61,771 nucleotides of DNA, taken from positions 1-61,771 of IMG/VR virus record IMGVR_UViG_3300025030_000018, one strand, 5' to 3'. How positions within the stretch are numbered: position 1 is the first letter of the stretch; each line of letters starts with the position of its first letter. A program made the position numbers and the translations under genes. Under the pieces are notes generated by a model. It had not been told where the DNA came from. It saw nothing but the letters and a program-made list of their open reading frames with translations, and did no database searches. Origin of the DNA: a virus. This document shows, piece by piece, positions 37,811-46,405 of the stretch.

Positions 37811-38751
37811 CAGTAACCATCGTCGACAAGTGTGAAGGCCTCAACACTATTCTCGACCCAATGCACCCTGTCAAGGATACTGACCAGTACGGCAGACCTA
37901 TTCCCAGCCCGCATCTGGCGAAAGCCGTCAACATCAGGATCACCGATTCAAACAAGATCGAGTTGGGGCCAGGCTTTACAAAACTCGAAGACCTGACCGC
38001 AGGCCATTCCCTGTTTTGCGACAACGGTCCATGCCTGGTCCATGACGGCGGCAGTATGTACGAAGTTGCGGCGGATCTGTCGCTATCGGCTGCAAAGCGC
38101 ACCGGCATGAGCGGCGATCCAATGGATCATGTGCAGTACGGACAGGCAATCTACTTCGGCAACCGGCAGGAGAAAGGCGTCTACTACGGAGGCGCAAGCC
38201 TGGCGTGGGATGTGGACACTTACAACGGCCCGCCGACTGATCGACAGTTTGAAACATCAGTCCCGCTGTTCAACCATCTCGCAGGATTCAATGGCTACAT
38301 TCTCGGTTCGATTGATAACGCCCTGTTCGCTTGTGAGATTGGCAAGCCTGGCTTGTGGGAGATGAAACCGATCTGGATGAGCGACACCGATATTATCATG
38401 ATCAAGGCGGTTGCCTCGGATGGAGCGCAGCCTTTCGGTGGCATCTTCGTCAGCGACACGAAGCGGCAGTTTTTTCTCTCTGGACTCGATCCGCGAAATC
38501 TCGCAGAAGGCAAAATAGCAGACTATCCGGCCATCGAATGGGCCGTTGCTCACGGTTATGCAGATGCCTCTGAGTTTTCCGAAAACTCCGGGCGGCGAGT
38601 TGGGGCATGGTTCAGCCGCAAAGGGCTTTGCCTTGGCACCGCGCAAGGAGGATTCACTAATGTCATGCACACCAAGATCGCAATCCCATCAACCGGGACT
38701 GCTGGGGCATGTTTGATTAAAGGGCATAATATCATTTCAATTTTGAGGTAA
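37807..38751 (+). CDS. Tail protein, beta-propeller-like, 314 aa
   Basis: Contains repeated blade-like segments (SMYEVAADLSLSAAK, MDHVQYGQAIYFGNRQEKGVYY, GYILGSIDNALFACEI, GRRVGAWFSRKGLCLGTAQGGF). Proteins of this type follow the adaptor in podoviruses with N4-gp56 capsids and are part of the nozzle. ATGA overlap with the adaptor gene. Confidence 0.65.
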   Translation: MTVTIVDKCEGLNTILDPMHPVKDTDQYGRPIPSPHLAKAVNIRITDSNKIELGPGFTKLEDLTAGHSLFCDNGPCLVHDGGSMYEVAADLSLSAAKRTGMSGDPMDHVQYGQAIYFGNRQEKGVYYGGASLAWDVDTYNGPPTDRQFETSVPLFNHLAGFNGYILGSIDNALFACEIGKPGLWEMKPIWMSDTDIIMIKAVASDGAQPFGGIFVSDTKRQFFLSGLDPRNLAEGKIADYPAIEWAVAHGYADASEFSENSGRRVGAWFSRKGLCLGTAQGGFTNVMHTKIAIPSTGTAGACLIKGHNIISILR

Positions 38752-38755
38752 GCAC

Positions 38756-39181
38756 ATGGCAGGAACAATTTCACTCAACGTCCCAACCAAGAATGCAATA
38801 TGGGATGATATCGCCGCAGAGTTTGCGAATGGCATTATCCATTGCTTCGGCGGAACGGCTGTTGCAGTAACGACTACTGCTCCGGGAACCGATATTCTCG
38901 TCAAATTCACAAAAGATGGTGGTGCATTCACCCCCGGTATTGCGGCCAATGGTATTAACCTTGGCACCGCATCAGCCGGTGAGATCGAGAAAGATGCCTA
39001 TGACTATGAAGGACTCGGCCTTGTCGCTGGGACTATGACTTGGTTTCGCCACTACAATAACGACCTGACCAAGTGGATTCAGGGTGCAGTTAATACGTCC
39101 GGAGCAGCTATGACGGTTACGACAACAGCGGTTGTGGTTGATAGTCCTGTGGCAATCACCAGTCTTAAGTACAGATTTTAA
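38756..39181 (+). CDS. Small virion protein, 141 aa
   Basis: Strand-rich and Ala/Thr-rich with GTISLNVPTKNAIWDDIAAEFANGIIHCFGG. It is of the same length as the next gene but I see no clear homology between them. Likely structural by place. Confidence 0.6.
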   Translation: MAGTISLNVPTKNAIWDDIAAEFANGIIHCFGGTAVAVTTTAPGTDILVKFTKDGGAFTPGIAANGINLGTASAGEIEKDAYDYEGLGLVAGTMTWFRHYNNDLTKWIQGAVNTSGAAMTVTTTAVVVDSPVAITSLKYRF

Positions 39182-39190
39182 GGAGATATC

Positions 39191-39616
39191 ATGGCACTTG
39201 TTCTTACAGACGTTGGGGCAGACGAGTTTTTAAAGGTTTACTTCAACAACGATAGACCGGCAGGAGGAAATGACCTTACGCTCAGGTTGTTCGTTAATGA
39301 CGTTACTCCTGGACAAGCAGGAATTTCCTATACCGAAGCAGCAGGTGGCGGGTATGCGGCGATCACGCTTACTAATGGATCGTGGACAGTCAACACGGCA
39401 AATGATCCGAGTGACGCAGTGTACGCGCAACAGACATTCACGCTGACCGGGGCGCTTACTACGAACGATACAATTTACGGATATTATGTGACTGACGCCG
39501 ACGCTACGGTTGTTTATGCGGAACGCCTTGCAGCCTCATTCACCCCATTGAACAACGGCGACAATATCAAGGTTACTCCCAAATTCCAGATGAGTTCTGG
39601 TACTCCGGGCAACTAA
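39191..39616 (+). CDS. Small virion protein, 141 aa
   Basis: Begins MALVLTDVGADEFLKVYF, then NDLTLRLFVNDVTP and ATVVYAERLAASFTP. This is a recognised phage structural type found near tail genes, function unknown. Confidence 0.65.
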   Translation: MALVLTDVGADEFLKVYFNNDRPAGGNDLTLRLFVNDVTPGQAGISYTEAAGGGYAAITLTNGSWTVNTANDPSDAVYAQQTFTLTGALTTNDTIYGYYVTDADATVVYAERLAASFTPLNNGDNIKVTPKFQMSSGTPGN

Positions 39617-39626
39617 GAGGCTTTAA

Positions 39627-40844
39627 GTGCCGAATTACTTTAATCCCAGTGATGCATATAGTGGCGCGTTCACATTCTCGAACAATGACAAGACGGCCAC
39701 TTATGCCGCGTCTTCCGTTTGGCGCTCTGCTAGGTGTTATCCGCCAATAGATACAGCAAATGATTCGGCATATTTTGAATTTGTTTTTGCCACGAATGCT
39801 GGAAGTTCAATCTTTGGTGTTGGCACAGCCTCAGCTGACTTAGCCAGCTATGTTGGGGCTTCAACAACTGGATGGAGCTACCATCAAGATGGTAGAAAGT
39901 TTTATAATGGCTCTCCTGAGTTATTTGGAGCCACTCTTACAACCGGAGACATAATAGGCGTTGCCATCAAGAATGGCAAGATATGGTTCTCGAAGAACGG
40001 AACTTGGCAAGCAAGCGGAAATCCTGAAACTGAGGCGAATCCAGCATATTCAAATTTAACCGGAACTGTTTATCCAGCTATCTCAGGGTACTCGCAAAAC
40101 TCAGTTGCCACAGTTAGAACTATGGCCGGGGAGTTTTCGTATTCTCCTCCTTCGGGTTTCTCAGCTATTGCATCCGGTGATTCGGTCTCAATCACAGGAT
40201 CAGGCGGCGCGGAAGCTGGTGGCGCAGCAGATTTTATCCTTGCCGCAAGCGTTATAGCGACAGGGGGCGGCGTTGGTGGCGGCGAAGCAACTATTGAGAC
40301 ATACGACCTCGCTGAATCTGTTTCGATAACCGGATCAGGCGGAGCGGTCGCAGGCGGTGCGTCTGAATATATCCGCGAGGCCAGCCATATTGCGGCAGGC
40401 GGTGCAGTTGCGGGGGGTGCGGCAACTATCAAGACGCCTGCTCCTGTTTGGGTTGAAGGCGTAATGCCAGACATGTACGGCGAGGTTGATCTTTTCGTCA
40501 CCCCTGCCGCAGTGATTGAAGGCGTCATGCCCCTGATGTATGGCGATATTCAGACCGGCTGGAGCATTGAGGGCGTCATGCCCATGATGTACGGCGAGAT
40601 ATCCGCTGTTACAAAGATTCATGCCGATATGGAAGGGGTAATGCCTTCGATGTACGGGGAGATTGATGCAAGAGGGATTTTCTGCAACCTGGAAGGCGTA
40701 ATGCCGCCAATGTATGGCGACATCGACGCAACCGGCAGTATTACTTTCAGCACCCTGGCCTTTCCTGCGAGAGTCCATGTTGCTGACGATGGAATCACCA
40801 ACGCGCCATACTCCGACACCATTCTCCAATTCGTGCGTCAATGA
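39627..40844 (+). CDS. Tail protein with SPRY domain and repeat region, 405 aa
   Basis: GTG start after AGAGG. Residues about 1-165 form a SPRY-like beta-sandwich (FGVGTASADLASYVG, GWSYHQDGRKFYNG, GDIIGVAIKNGKIWFSKNGTW). Next come two Gly/Ala-rich blocks (SITGSGGAEAGGAADFI, SITGSGGAVAGGASEYI). Then five copies of E-G-V-M-P-x-M-Y-G-(D/E)-(I/V) lead to a short C-terminus. SPRY domains bind proteins, so this may contact a host surface protein or another tail part. Confidence 0.7.
   Translation: MPNYFNPSDAYSGAFTFSNNDKTATYAASSVWRSARCYPPIDTANDSAYFEFVFATNAGSSIFGVGTASADLASYVGASTTGWSYHQDGRKFYNGSPELFGATLTTGDIIGVAIKNGKIWFSKNGTWQASGNPETEANPAYSNLTGTVYPAISGYSQNSVATVRTMAGEFSYSPPSGFSAIASGDSVSITGSGGAEAGGAADFILAASVIATGGGVGGGEATIETYDLAESVSITGSGGAVAGGASEYIREASHIAAGGAVAGGAATIKTPAPVWVEGVMPDMYGEVDLFVTPAAVIEGVMPLMYGDIQTGWSIEGVMPMMYGEISAVTKIHADMEGVMPSMYGEIDARGIFCNLEGVMPPMYGDIDATGSITFSTLAFPARVHVADDGITNAPYSDTILQFVRQ
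40455..40728 (+). repeat. Five EGVMPxMYG repeats
   Basis: The repeat starts near 40455, 40519, 40570, 40630 and 40692, with the unit core encoded by gaaggcgtaatgcc-like and atgtatggcga-like segments and spacers of different length. Confidence 0.8.
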
Positions 40845-41527
40845 AGATCCCGACCAAGATCATCTTTCACGGCCCATACGAGCGGTGTCAGGCTGTTCTT
40901 GGGATTGCGAGAAGTAGGTTGGCTCTCCTAGAAGATCGCTTGAGAAGAAGTAATGGGACTGTTCAGCAGGGATGGCAGCGACCTATCCGGCTTGATACCG
41001 GGGAAGTGATCAGGTGCGGAGTGTCTTTCAATACCAGCGTGGTGGAAATATATGCAGGCGGAGAACCGGAACCGCTGAGAGAGATCAGTCGCGAGTGTTT
41101 CTGTAGCTGCAATCTTGCTCTCGGAGTTGTCGTTAAAGTTCATGAAGAGGAACTTGAGTCAGACGTTACGCTTTATGATGTAAGAGTTTGCAATAAGAAA
41201 GACCGATACCTCAAGTATGAAAACATCATTGCCAGCGATTTTACTCCATACGTCAAGAATCAAAAGGTTCTGGTGATGGCTTATAACGATTTTCAATATG
41301 TGTGCTGTTCTCAAAAGCCTGTTGTTACAGCCTGTGTGCCGAAGAAATCAGCAAACGTGGTCAGCTCTGACGCATGGCGAACTACCTACCGAATAATCCC
41401 ATTCTGCGCTCGGAAGGTGCCGAAGTGGCTGAACATGAAAGAATCTGATGTTGATCCTGTAACGGGCGGAGATCCAGATAAAACGAAAGTTGCCACAGGC
41501 ACACATGGCACGATAGGAACGAACTGA
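40841..41527 (+). CDS. Hypothetical virion protein, 228 aa
   Basis: Contains two Cys groups (ECFCSC, VCCSQ) and strand-rich segments. Overlaps genes on both sides by four and one bases. No family recognised; structural by place. Confidence 0.6.
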   Translation: MKIPTKIIFHGPYERCQAVLGIARSRLALLEDRLRRSNGTVQQGWQRPIRLDTGEVIRCGVSFNTSVVEIYAGGEPEPLREISRECFCSCNLALGVVVKVHEEELESDVTLYDVRVCNKKDRYLKYENIIASDFTPYVKNQKVLVMAYNDFQYVCCSQKPVVTACVPKKSANVVSSDAWRTTYRIIPFCARKVPKWLNMKESDVDPVTGGDPDKTKVATGTHGTIGTN

Positions 41528-43359
41528 TGGCAGCCTGCGGCGATTCTGCATATGAGATGGTTTCCGTCTTCGGCATTGGGGACATCAAGAAGAATGTCGT
41601 GGCCGAGGCACAGATTTCCAGCATTAACCGAGCAAACAATACGGCTGATCTGGTTTACGTCTCGACTTGTAATCCAGCACTACCGAGTACTGATGTTGAG
41701 TTTTTCTATCATTGCGAAACTTCAACCGGGACTATTGAAGATTTGGCAAATGGTCATAGTGCATTTGTTGATGGTGATACTGTCTATGTGGTACATCTAC
41801 CAGCCATCGGAGGGCAAGCAGCCAGGACGTACATAGTTGGGCATGTTGATATCAGATCGACCAAGAAATGTAAGCAATGGATGGCCATAAGACTCAACGC
41901 CAGAGGGCGTGGTTACACAGATGCTTTTGTGGCTATAATAGACATTACTTCTGGAGAGCTTTACGATAAATGGGATGATGTGAGTTTCCCGGTTAGGTGG
42001 AACGATACAGCATTTCTGGCTAGAGCCTCTTTGGTTACACCGGTAACACCCGATGTCATAGATGAGGCTATTGCAGGGGAAAATCGGGATTATTGGTACA
42101 ACGGTAACTTTGATCAGTTTAAAGCAGGGTTGCCATGGACAAATGGAAGGATAACGACAACTACCCAAGGTAGTATAACCACTATTGACAATACGTCAGA
42201 AACAAATCAGCCTGGTATATTTGAACGAATTAATCCTGATTCATCTCAATGCTATCTTCATCATTCTTCGTGGACAATTGATAGCACTGAAACAAATGTT
42301 ACTTTGCCTAGTATAGAGTATGAGCTTGAGGTGGGGCCGTTACCTTATGATTATGAAGGCGATTTGACATCTTTGGGCAGCGTAGGAGGGTATAACAAAA
42401 ATACTCGAAATACCTTATCAAGCGAAAAAGACGGTGAGATGTATGTATGGAACCTGGCAAATGGGCATACTTACTTTCTAAACCCGAACACAGAAAATAA
42501 TGTAACTTCTGATTCATCGTATATTAATCCGTACTACGCCCAATCAGTTACTACTGGCGGAGCGAACTGGCCAAGTGTATCATTTGCATGTTACGTACTG
42601 AAGGATAATACAAGTCAAATATATGAGTTTTCGGTATCTGTAGACGCCTCTTATCACTATGAAGGAACGCTTACTGGAAATGGCGACTATGAGTATTCTT
42701 TTTGTGAGGGATCAGCAGAAACTCTATCTGGCCATAGGTCAGGGACGCGCACATTTAATTACTCCATGAAAGCACCTTGGGGAGCTAGTGCATTTTCGGC
42801 AGCAACAATAACAGCTACTCAAGAGACAGATGTCACTACTATTTCCGGTTGGAACTTTTCAAATATTTCAGCTATAGGCAATCCAGCGTTGCTTTCGTAC
42901 GTAGATGATTATAACCAGAATCCATTATTCTATACATCTAGGCTAGATGGCCCGATAGACGTTCCTGTTATTCCACAGAACCCACTGAAAATAGCAACCT
43001 CTTGTATGGCAAATAGTAGCTTCGGTGTATTTGGTATTTCTGTGGTAGCCCGCTACGAAAATGATGCATACGCGATAACGGCCAATACAATGGCCGATTA
43101 TACTGGTGCTAACACTGAGATTGACTTATCTAAAATAGTTGTGGATGTAGCACTTGGGTTTGCTAATCATTCACCAAGTTTAAGCCTTGGAAGTATTAAT
43201 TCTATTACTGTTCCAAGTGGGTTAATGAATACAATTAAAACCATGATTCAAATGCATGATCAAAGCGCGTCAGAACAGTTAACTCCAGAAGGAGTAGCAT
43301 CAGTTATGGGTGAGAGCTTACTTTTTGATATGCTGCCAGTTATTATCAGTGAAGAATAA
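41527..43359 (+). CDS. Large tail/virion protein, 610 aa, AT-rich
   Basis: Many Thr, Ser, Asn and Tyr residues in a mostly strand-forming chain (YELEVGPLPYDYEG, YHYEGTLTGNGDYEYSF). No known family. From about 41,950 to the end the DNA is clearly more AT-rich than the genes on both sides. The C-terminus (EQLTPEGVASVMGESLLFDML) is helical. It may be a host-range protein that is replaced by exchange. Confidence 0.65.
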   Translation: MAACGDSAYEMVSVFGIGDIKKNVVAEAQISSINRANNTADLVYVSTCNPALPSTDVEFFYHCETSTGTIEDLANGHSAFVDGDTVYVVHLPAIGGQAARTYIVGHVDIRSTKKCKQWMAIRLNARGRGYTDAFVAIIDITSGELYDKWDDVSFPVRWNDTAFLARASLVTPVTPDVIDEAIAGENRDYWYNGNFDQFKAGLPWTNGRITTTTQGSITTIDNTSETNQPGIFERINPDSSQCYLHHSSWTIDSTETNVTLPSIEYELEVGPLPYDYEGDLTSLGSVGGYNKNTRNTLSSEKDGEMYVWNLANGHTYFLNPNTENNVTSDSSYINPYYAQSVTTGGANWPSVSFACYVLKDNTSQIYEFSVSVDASYHYEGTLTGNGDYEYSFCEGSAETLSGHRSGTRTFNYSMKAPWGASAFSAATITATQETDVTTISGWNFSNISAIGNPALLSYVDDYNQNPLFYTSRLDGPIDVPVIPQNPLKIATSCMANSSFGVFGISVVARYENDAYAITANTMADYTGANTEIDLSKIVVDVALGFANHSPSLSLGSINSITVPSGLMNTIKTMIQMHDQSASEQLTPEGVASVMGESLLFDMLPVIISEE

Positions 43360-43393
43360 TGGATAGTAAAATAAACGTATATAAGAGGTAATT

Positions 43394-44362
43394 ATGGGTG
43401 GTTATCCAGTAACAGTCTCAGAAGACAAAGTACCTATTCCGTCAGCAGGATATGTAGGCGGCGAGAACATTATCCTTCAGCAGTTCAATTCAACGAATCT
43501 GCTCGTTGACGAAATGAAGGCTTTGGTTCTCGGCTACATGTCAGACCTGAGTGCAATGCTGGCCAGTATCGAGATGCCAGATGGTTGGGCTGATGCTCTG
43601 GCTGACGTGACGATTGCGCCGGTTCCGGCAATTGATATGTCGTCGGTTCCTACTCCTTCGCCGCCAATGGATGTTTCCGCGCTCTGGTTGGCGATCCTGA
43701 CGAAGATTCAGACCGACTTAGCCGGAGGATCAGGACTTGGTGCGGCGGTTGAAGCAGCTCTCTATCAGCGTGACGCCGACCGGAAACAGGCAGCGAACGA
43801 AAAGGCGTATGCGGCAGGAGTCAGCGAGATCGCATCAAAAGCCTTATCATTTCCGCAGTACGCCATGCAAAATCTCAGTAACCAGATGGCAGCAGAAATA
43901 TTGCGACAGGAACACGCTTCGAGCAACGAGATCGTTATTTCCCAGGCCGAGCTTGCCCAGAAAAATACTCAGTTCGCCGTTGAAACTGGCGGCACTATTC
44001 TGACTGGACTCACCAAGGCTGAAGCCGATATCTACGAATCCATGGTCCGGGCGCAGACGGCTTGGTACAACGCACTCTCAGCCAACAACGAGGCTCAGTT
44101 GAAATTTGCTGAGTTGGAGTTGCGGAAAGTCACCGAGCAACTGAAGGCAACCCTGGATGGTACAGTTTCGATCAACAGCGTCAGGGAGAGGATCACCAAC
44201 GGCTTGCTCGGGGCTACCGCTCAGACCATGGCATCCGCTCTCAATGCGGTCAACACCTCTGTTGGACATACCACCAGCCGCAGCGCAGGCGTCCAGGAGT
44301 CTTGGGGCCATAGCGAAAGCGTCAGCGATATTCACCAAACCGAACACGATCCGGAGGCATAA
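43394..44362 (+). CDS. Internal virion protein-like, 322 aa
   Basis: A Pro/Met-rich N-terminal part (PVPAIDMSSVPTPSPPMDVSAL) and then long Ala/Gln/Glu helices (NEAQLKFAELELRKVTEQLKATL). This is the form of podovirus ejection or internal core proteins. The stop overlaps the next ATG. Confidence 0.6.
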   Translation: MGGYPVTVSEDKVPIPSAGYVGGENIILQQFNSTNLLVDEMKALVLGYMSDLSAMLASIEMPDGWADALADVTIAPVPAIDMSSVPTPSPPMDVSALWLAILTKIQTDLAGGSGLGAAVEAALYQRDADRKQAANEKAYAAGVSEIASKALSFPQYAMQNLSNQMAAEILRQEHASSNEIVISQAELAQKNTQFAVETGGTILTGLTKAEADIYESMVRAQTAWYNALSANNEAQLKFAELELRKVTEQLKATLDGTVSINSVRERITNGLLGATAQTMASALNAVNTSVGHTTSRSAGVQESWGHSESVSDIHQTEHDPEA

Positions 44363-44811
44363 TGCTTACCCTGCATACCAACCTCAAAAACAACGCCACC
44401 ACCCAGCTTGCCGGATTTGATTTCAATTCGTTCTGCAAGTTTGGGGAGCATTATCTTGCCTGTTCAACTACGAAACTCTGTGAGATTGGCGGTGAAACGT
44501 ATGATGGAGTTGACATTGCCAGCGTGCTCGAAACGTTCGTCACAAAGCTCGGGTACGCCGGCAACAAGCGCCTGCAGTACATCTATCTCGGGGTCGAGAC
44601 CGAAGGCACGGTTATTGTCACCCCTACGGTTGACGGCGCCGATCAACCTGCGGTAACGTTCGCTCCTACCGCACCTGGCCGGCAGTATATATACAAGCCC
44701 GTCGGCCGCGGCTCTACCGGCGCTTACTGGAGCTTTAAAGTCGAGAACGTCGATGGGTGCTGGTTCGCCATAGATCACATGAGCGCAAGTGTTGTGAAGC
44801 TCAGGCGGTGA
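44362..44811 (+). CDS. Hypothetical virion protein, 149 aa
   Basis: Strand-rich (YIYLGVETEGTVIVTPTVDGADQPAVTF, GRGSTGAYWSFKVENVDG). The GR-G-x-x-G-x-Y-W-x-F-x-V motif is known from phage tail-associated proteins of unknown role. The 106-bp gap after it holds a possible -10 (TATACT at 44886-44891) and AGAGGAGG for the next gene. Confidence 0.65.
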   Translation: MLTLHTNLKNNATTQLAGFDFNSFCKFGEHYLACSTTKLCEIGGETYDGVDIASVLETFVTKLGYAGNKRLQYIYLGVETEGTVIVTPTVDGADQPAVTFAPTAPGRQYIYKPVGRGSTGAYWSFKVENVDGCWFAIDHMSASVVKLRR

Positions 44812-44917
44812 AATTGCCAGGCGTTTTCTGAAGCAGAGAGCGCCATGTCAAGAATAAAAGTGCATTTTCTGTAATAATATGTTACTATACTCCTAAAATT
44901 TTAGAGGAGGTACGCCG

Positions 44918-46393
44918 ATGGCTGATCTTGCGAGATATAAGCGCCCTGACGAAGTTTACAGCATTTACGCCCCTGGCACCCCGACTGTGGCGGCGCAGGA
45001 CAAGATGACTACCGCTGTTGTTGCGCCTATAAGGCGGGCAGTAGATGACGCTGTCACTATGACAGGGGGTAAACTTGTGCAGCGAGGGATAAACGCTTTG
45101 GCTGCTACCTCGGCTGCTAACGATGCGGCGGTAAATAGGTACAACCTCCAGTCTGGTATTGTCGACCGACGTAACGAACTTATGCGGGAATCGACTCTTC
45201 CGGGAGGGGTGCTTCCGCCTCAACCAGTGGTGGCAGCCGATCCTCCTGTTCCGGCGGGTCTGCAGCGTGACGGCATCCAGAGTGCTGGATGGCAGCCTGC
45301 CGCATCGCCTGTCGCTTCACAGAACGACCTCGCAATAAAAGACAGCATCGCCAAGATCGACGCAGCCATCGCTGGGGGGATGCGGCCGTCGGCCGAGCAG
45401 GCCCAGCGCATCGCTGCCATTAAGCAGCAGGCAGGCTTCTTACGCGGCAGTCCGTCAGGGCCTACCGGGACGCGGTCGGTGCCGCTGCAGGCCCGGACAG
45501 GAGGCATCCGCCGAGTAGGTAACATGGACGTTCAGTTCGCCCCGGGCACCGACGCCGCAGCGCAATCTAGGTTCCTTGAAAATCCAGTTCGACCAACTGC
45601 GCAGATCAATCGGTTCAACGCCAGTCGAGGGCTTGACGCCGGCCAAGGTATCCGCGCCGCGCAGAATGCAGACAGGATACTTGATCGCCCCCCGCAGGGA
45701 GGCCCAGGCCCTACGCTCCTTACCAGAGAAAACTCTCCCGGGATGGGGTGGAAGCAACGCAGCAAGCTCAACGAGCAGCTTCTCGCTAACGAGCAGTCCG
45801 GGCAGAACGCCAGATTGCAGTCAGAAACTTCGTTTGGCACCGCCGGTATCCAGGCCGACACTTCGCGACTCGGGTTCCGTAACCAGCGGGAGATCGCCGG
45901 TATCCAGGCCGACACTTCGCGACTCGGGTTCCGTAACCAGCGGGAGATCGCCGCAGCCGGCGACGCAGTACAGATGGACAGGAACAAGATTCTCGCCTCC
46001 GAGGCTGAGTCGCAGAATGCCTATCGCGGGGTGCAGGCTGCAGAACTCCCCAAGGAGAACGCCTCGCAGCAGGCAGAACGATCAGCGCGAGCGGAGCAAG
46101 CGGCAGCGACCACGGCCGGGATTCGACAGGCTACGGAGCAAGGGAAACTGATGAAGTTCTCCAGAGAAGTTCCGAACTCAGTCGATCCGAAGTTTGGGGT
46201 GCCAATGAAGCAAGAAGGGTTCTACAACCCGTTGACGGAGAAAACGATTATTCCCGGAGAACTTGGGATGCGGAGCGCAGCACCTGCAGTACCACAAGAC
46301 GCCTCGCAGCTAGTGGTAGGTCAGACGTACACTGCCGCAAACGGCAGTCAGGTTATATGGGACGGTAAAGGCTTTAAGAGGATATCCAACTAA
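44918..46393 (+). CDS. Internal virion protein, 491 aa
   Basis: Helical, rich in Ala, Gln and Arg, with disordered Pro/Gly stretches. Two identical 18-residue blocks (AGIQADTSRLGFRNQREI) follow each other at about residues 309-344. The C-terminal 60 residues form a small domain (LVVGQTYTAANGSQVIWDGKGFKRI). It is directly upstream of the giant virion protein, and similar Gln/Ala-rich proteins are ejected with the DNA in podoviruses. Confidence 0.65.
   Translation: MADLARYKRPDEVYSIYAPGTPTVAAQDKMTTAVVAPIRRAVDDAVTMTGGKLVQRGINALAATSAANDAAVNRYNLQSGIVDRRNELMRESTLPGGVLPPQPVVAADPPVPAGLQRDGIQSAGWQPAASPVASQNDLAIKDSIAKIDAAIAGGMRPSAEQAQRIAAIKQQAGFLRGSPSGPTGTRSVPLQARTGGIRRVGNMDVQFAPGTDAAAQSRFLENPVRPTAQINRFNASRGLDAGQGIRAAQNADRILDRPPQGGPGPTLLTRENSPGMGWKQRSKLNEQLLANEQSGQNARLQSETSFGTAGIQADTSRLGFRNQREIAGIQADTSRLGFRNQREIAAAGDAVQMDRNKILASEAESQNAYRGVQAAELPKENASQQAERSARAEQAAATTAGIRQATEQGKLMKFSREVPNSVDPKFGVPMKQEGFYNPLTEKTIIPGELGMRSAAPAVPQDASQLVVGQTYTAANGSQVIWDGKGFKRISN
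45842..45949 (+). repeat. Perfect 54-bp tandem duplication
   Basis: 45842-45895 is repeated exactly at 45896-45949, adding 18 residues in frame. Perfect identity means the duplication is recent or still exchanging. Confidence 0.9.
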
Positions 46394-46405
46394 GCAGGGG
46401 CGCAA

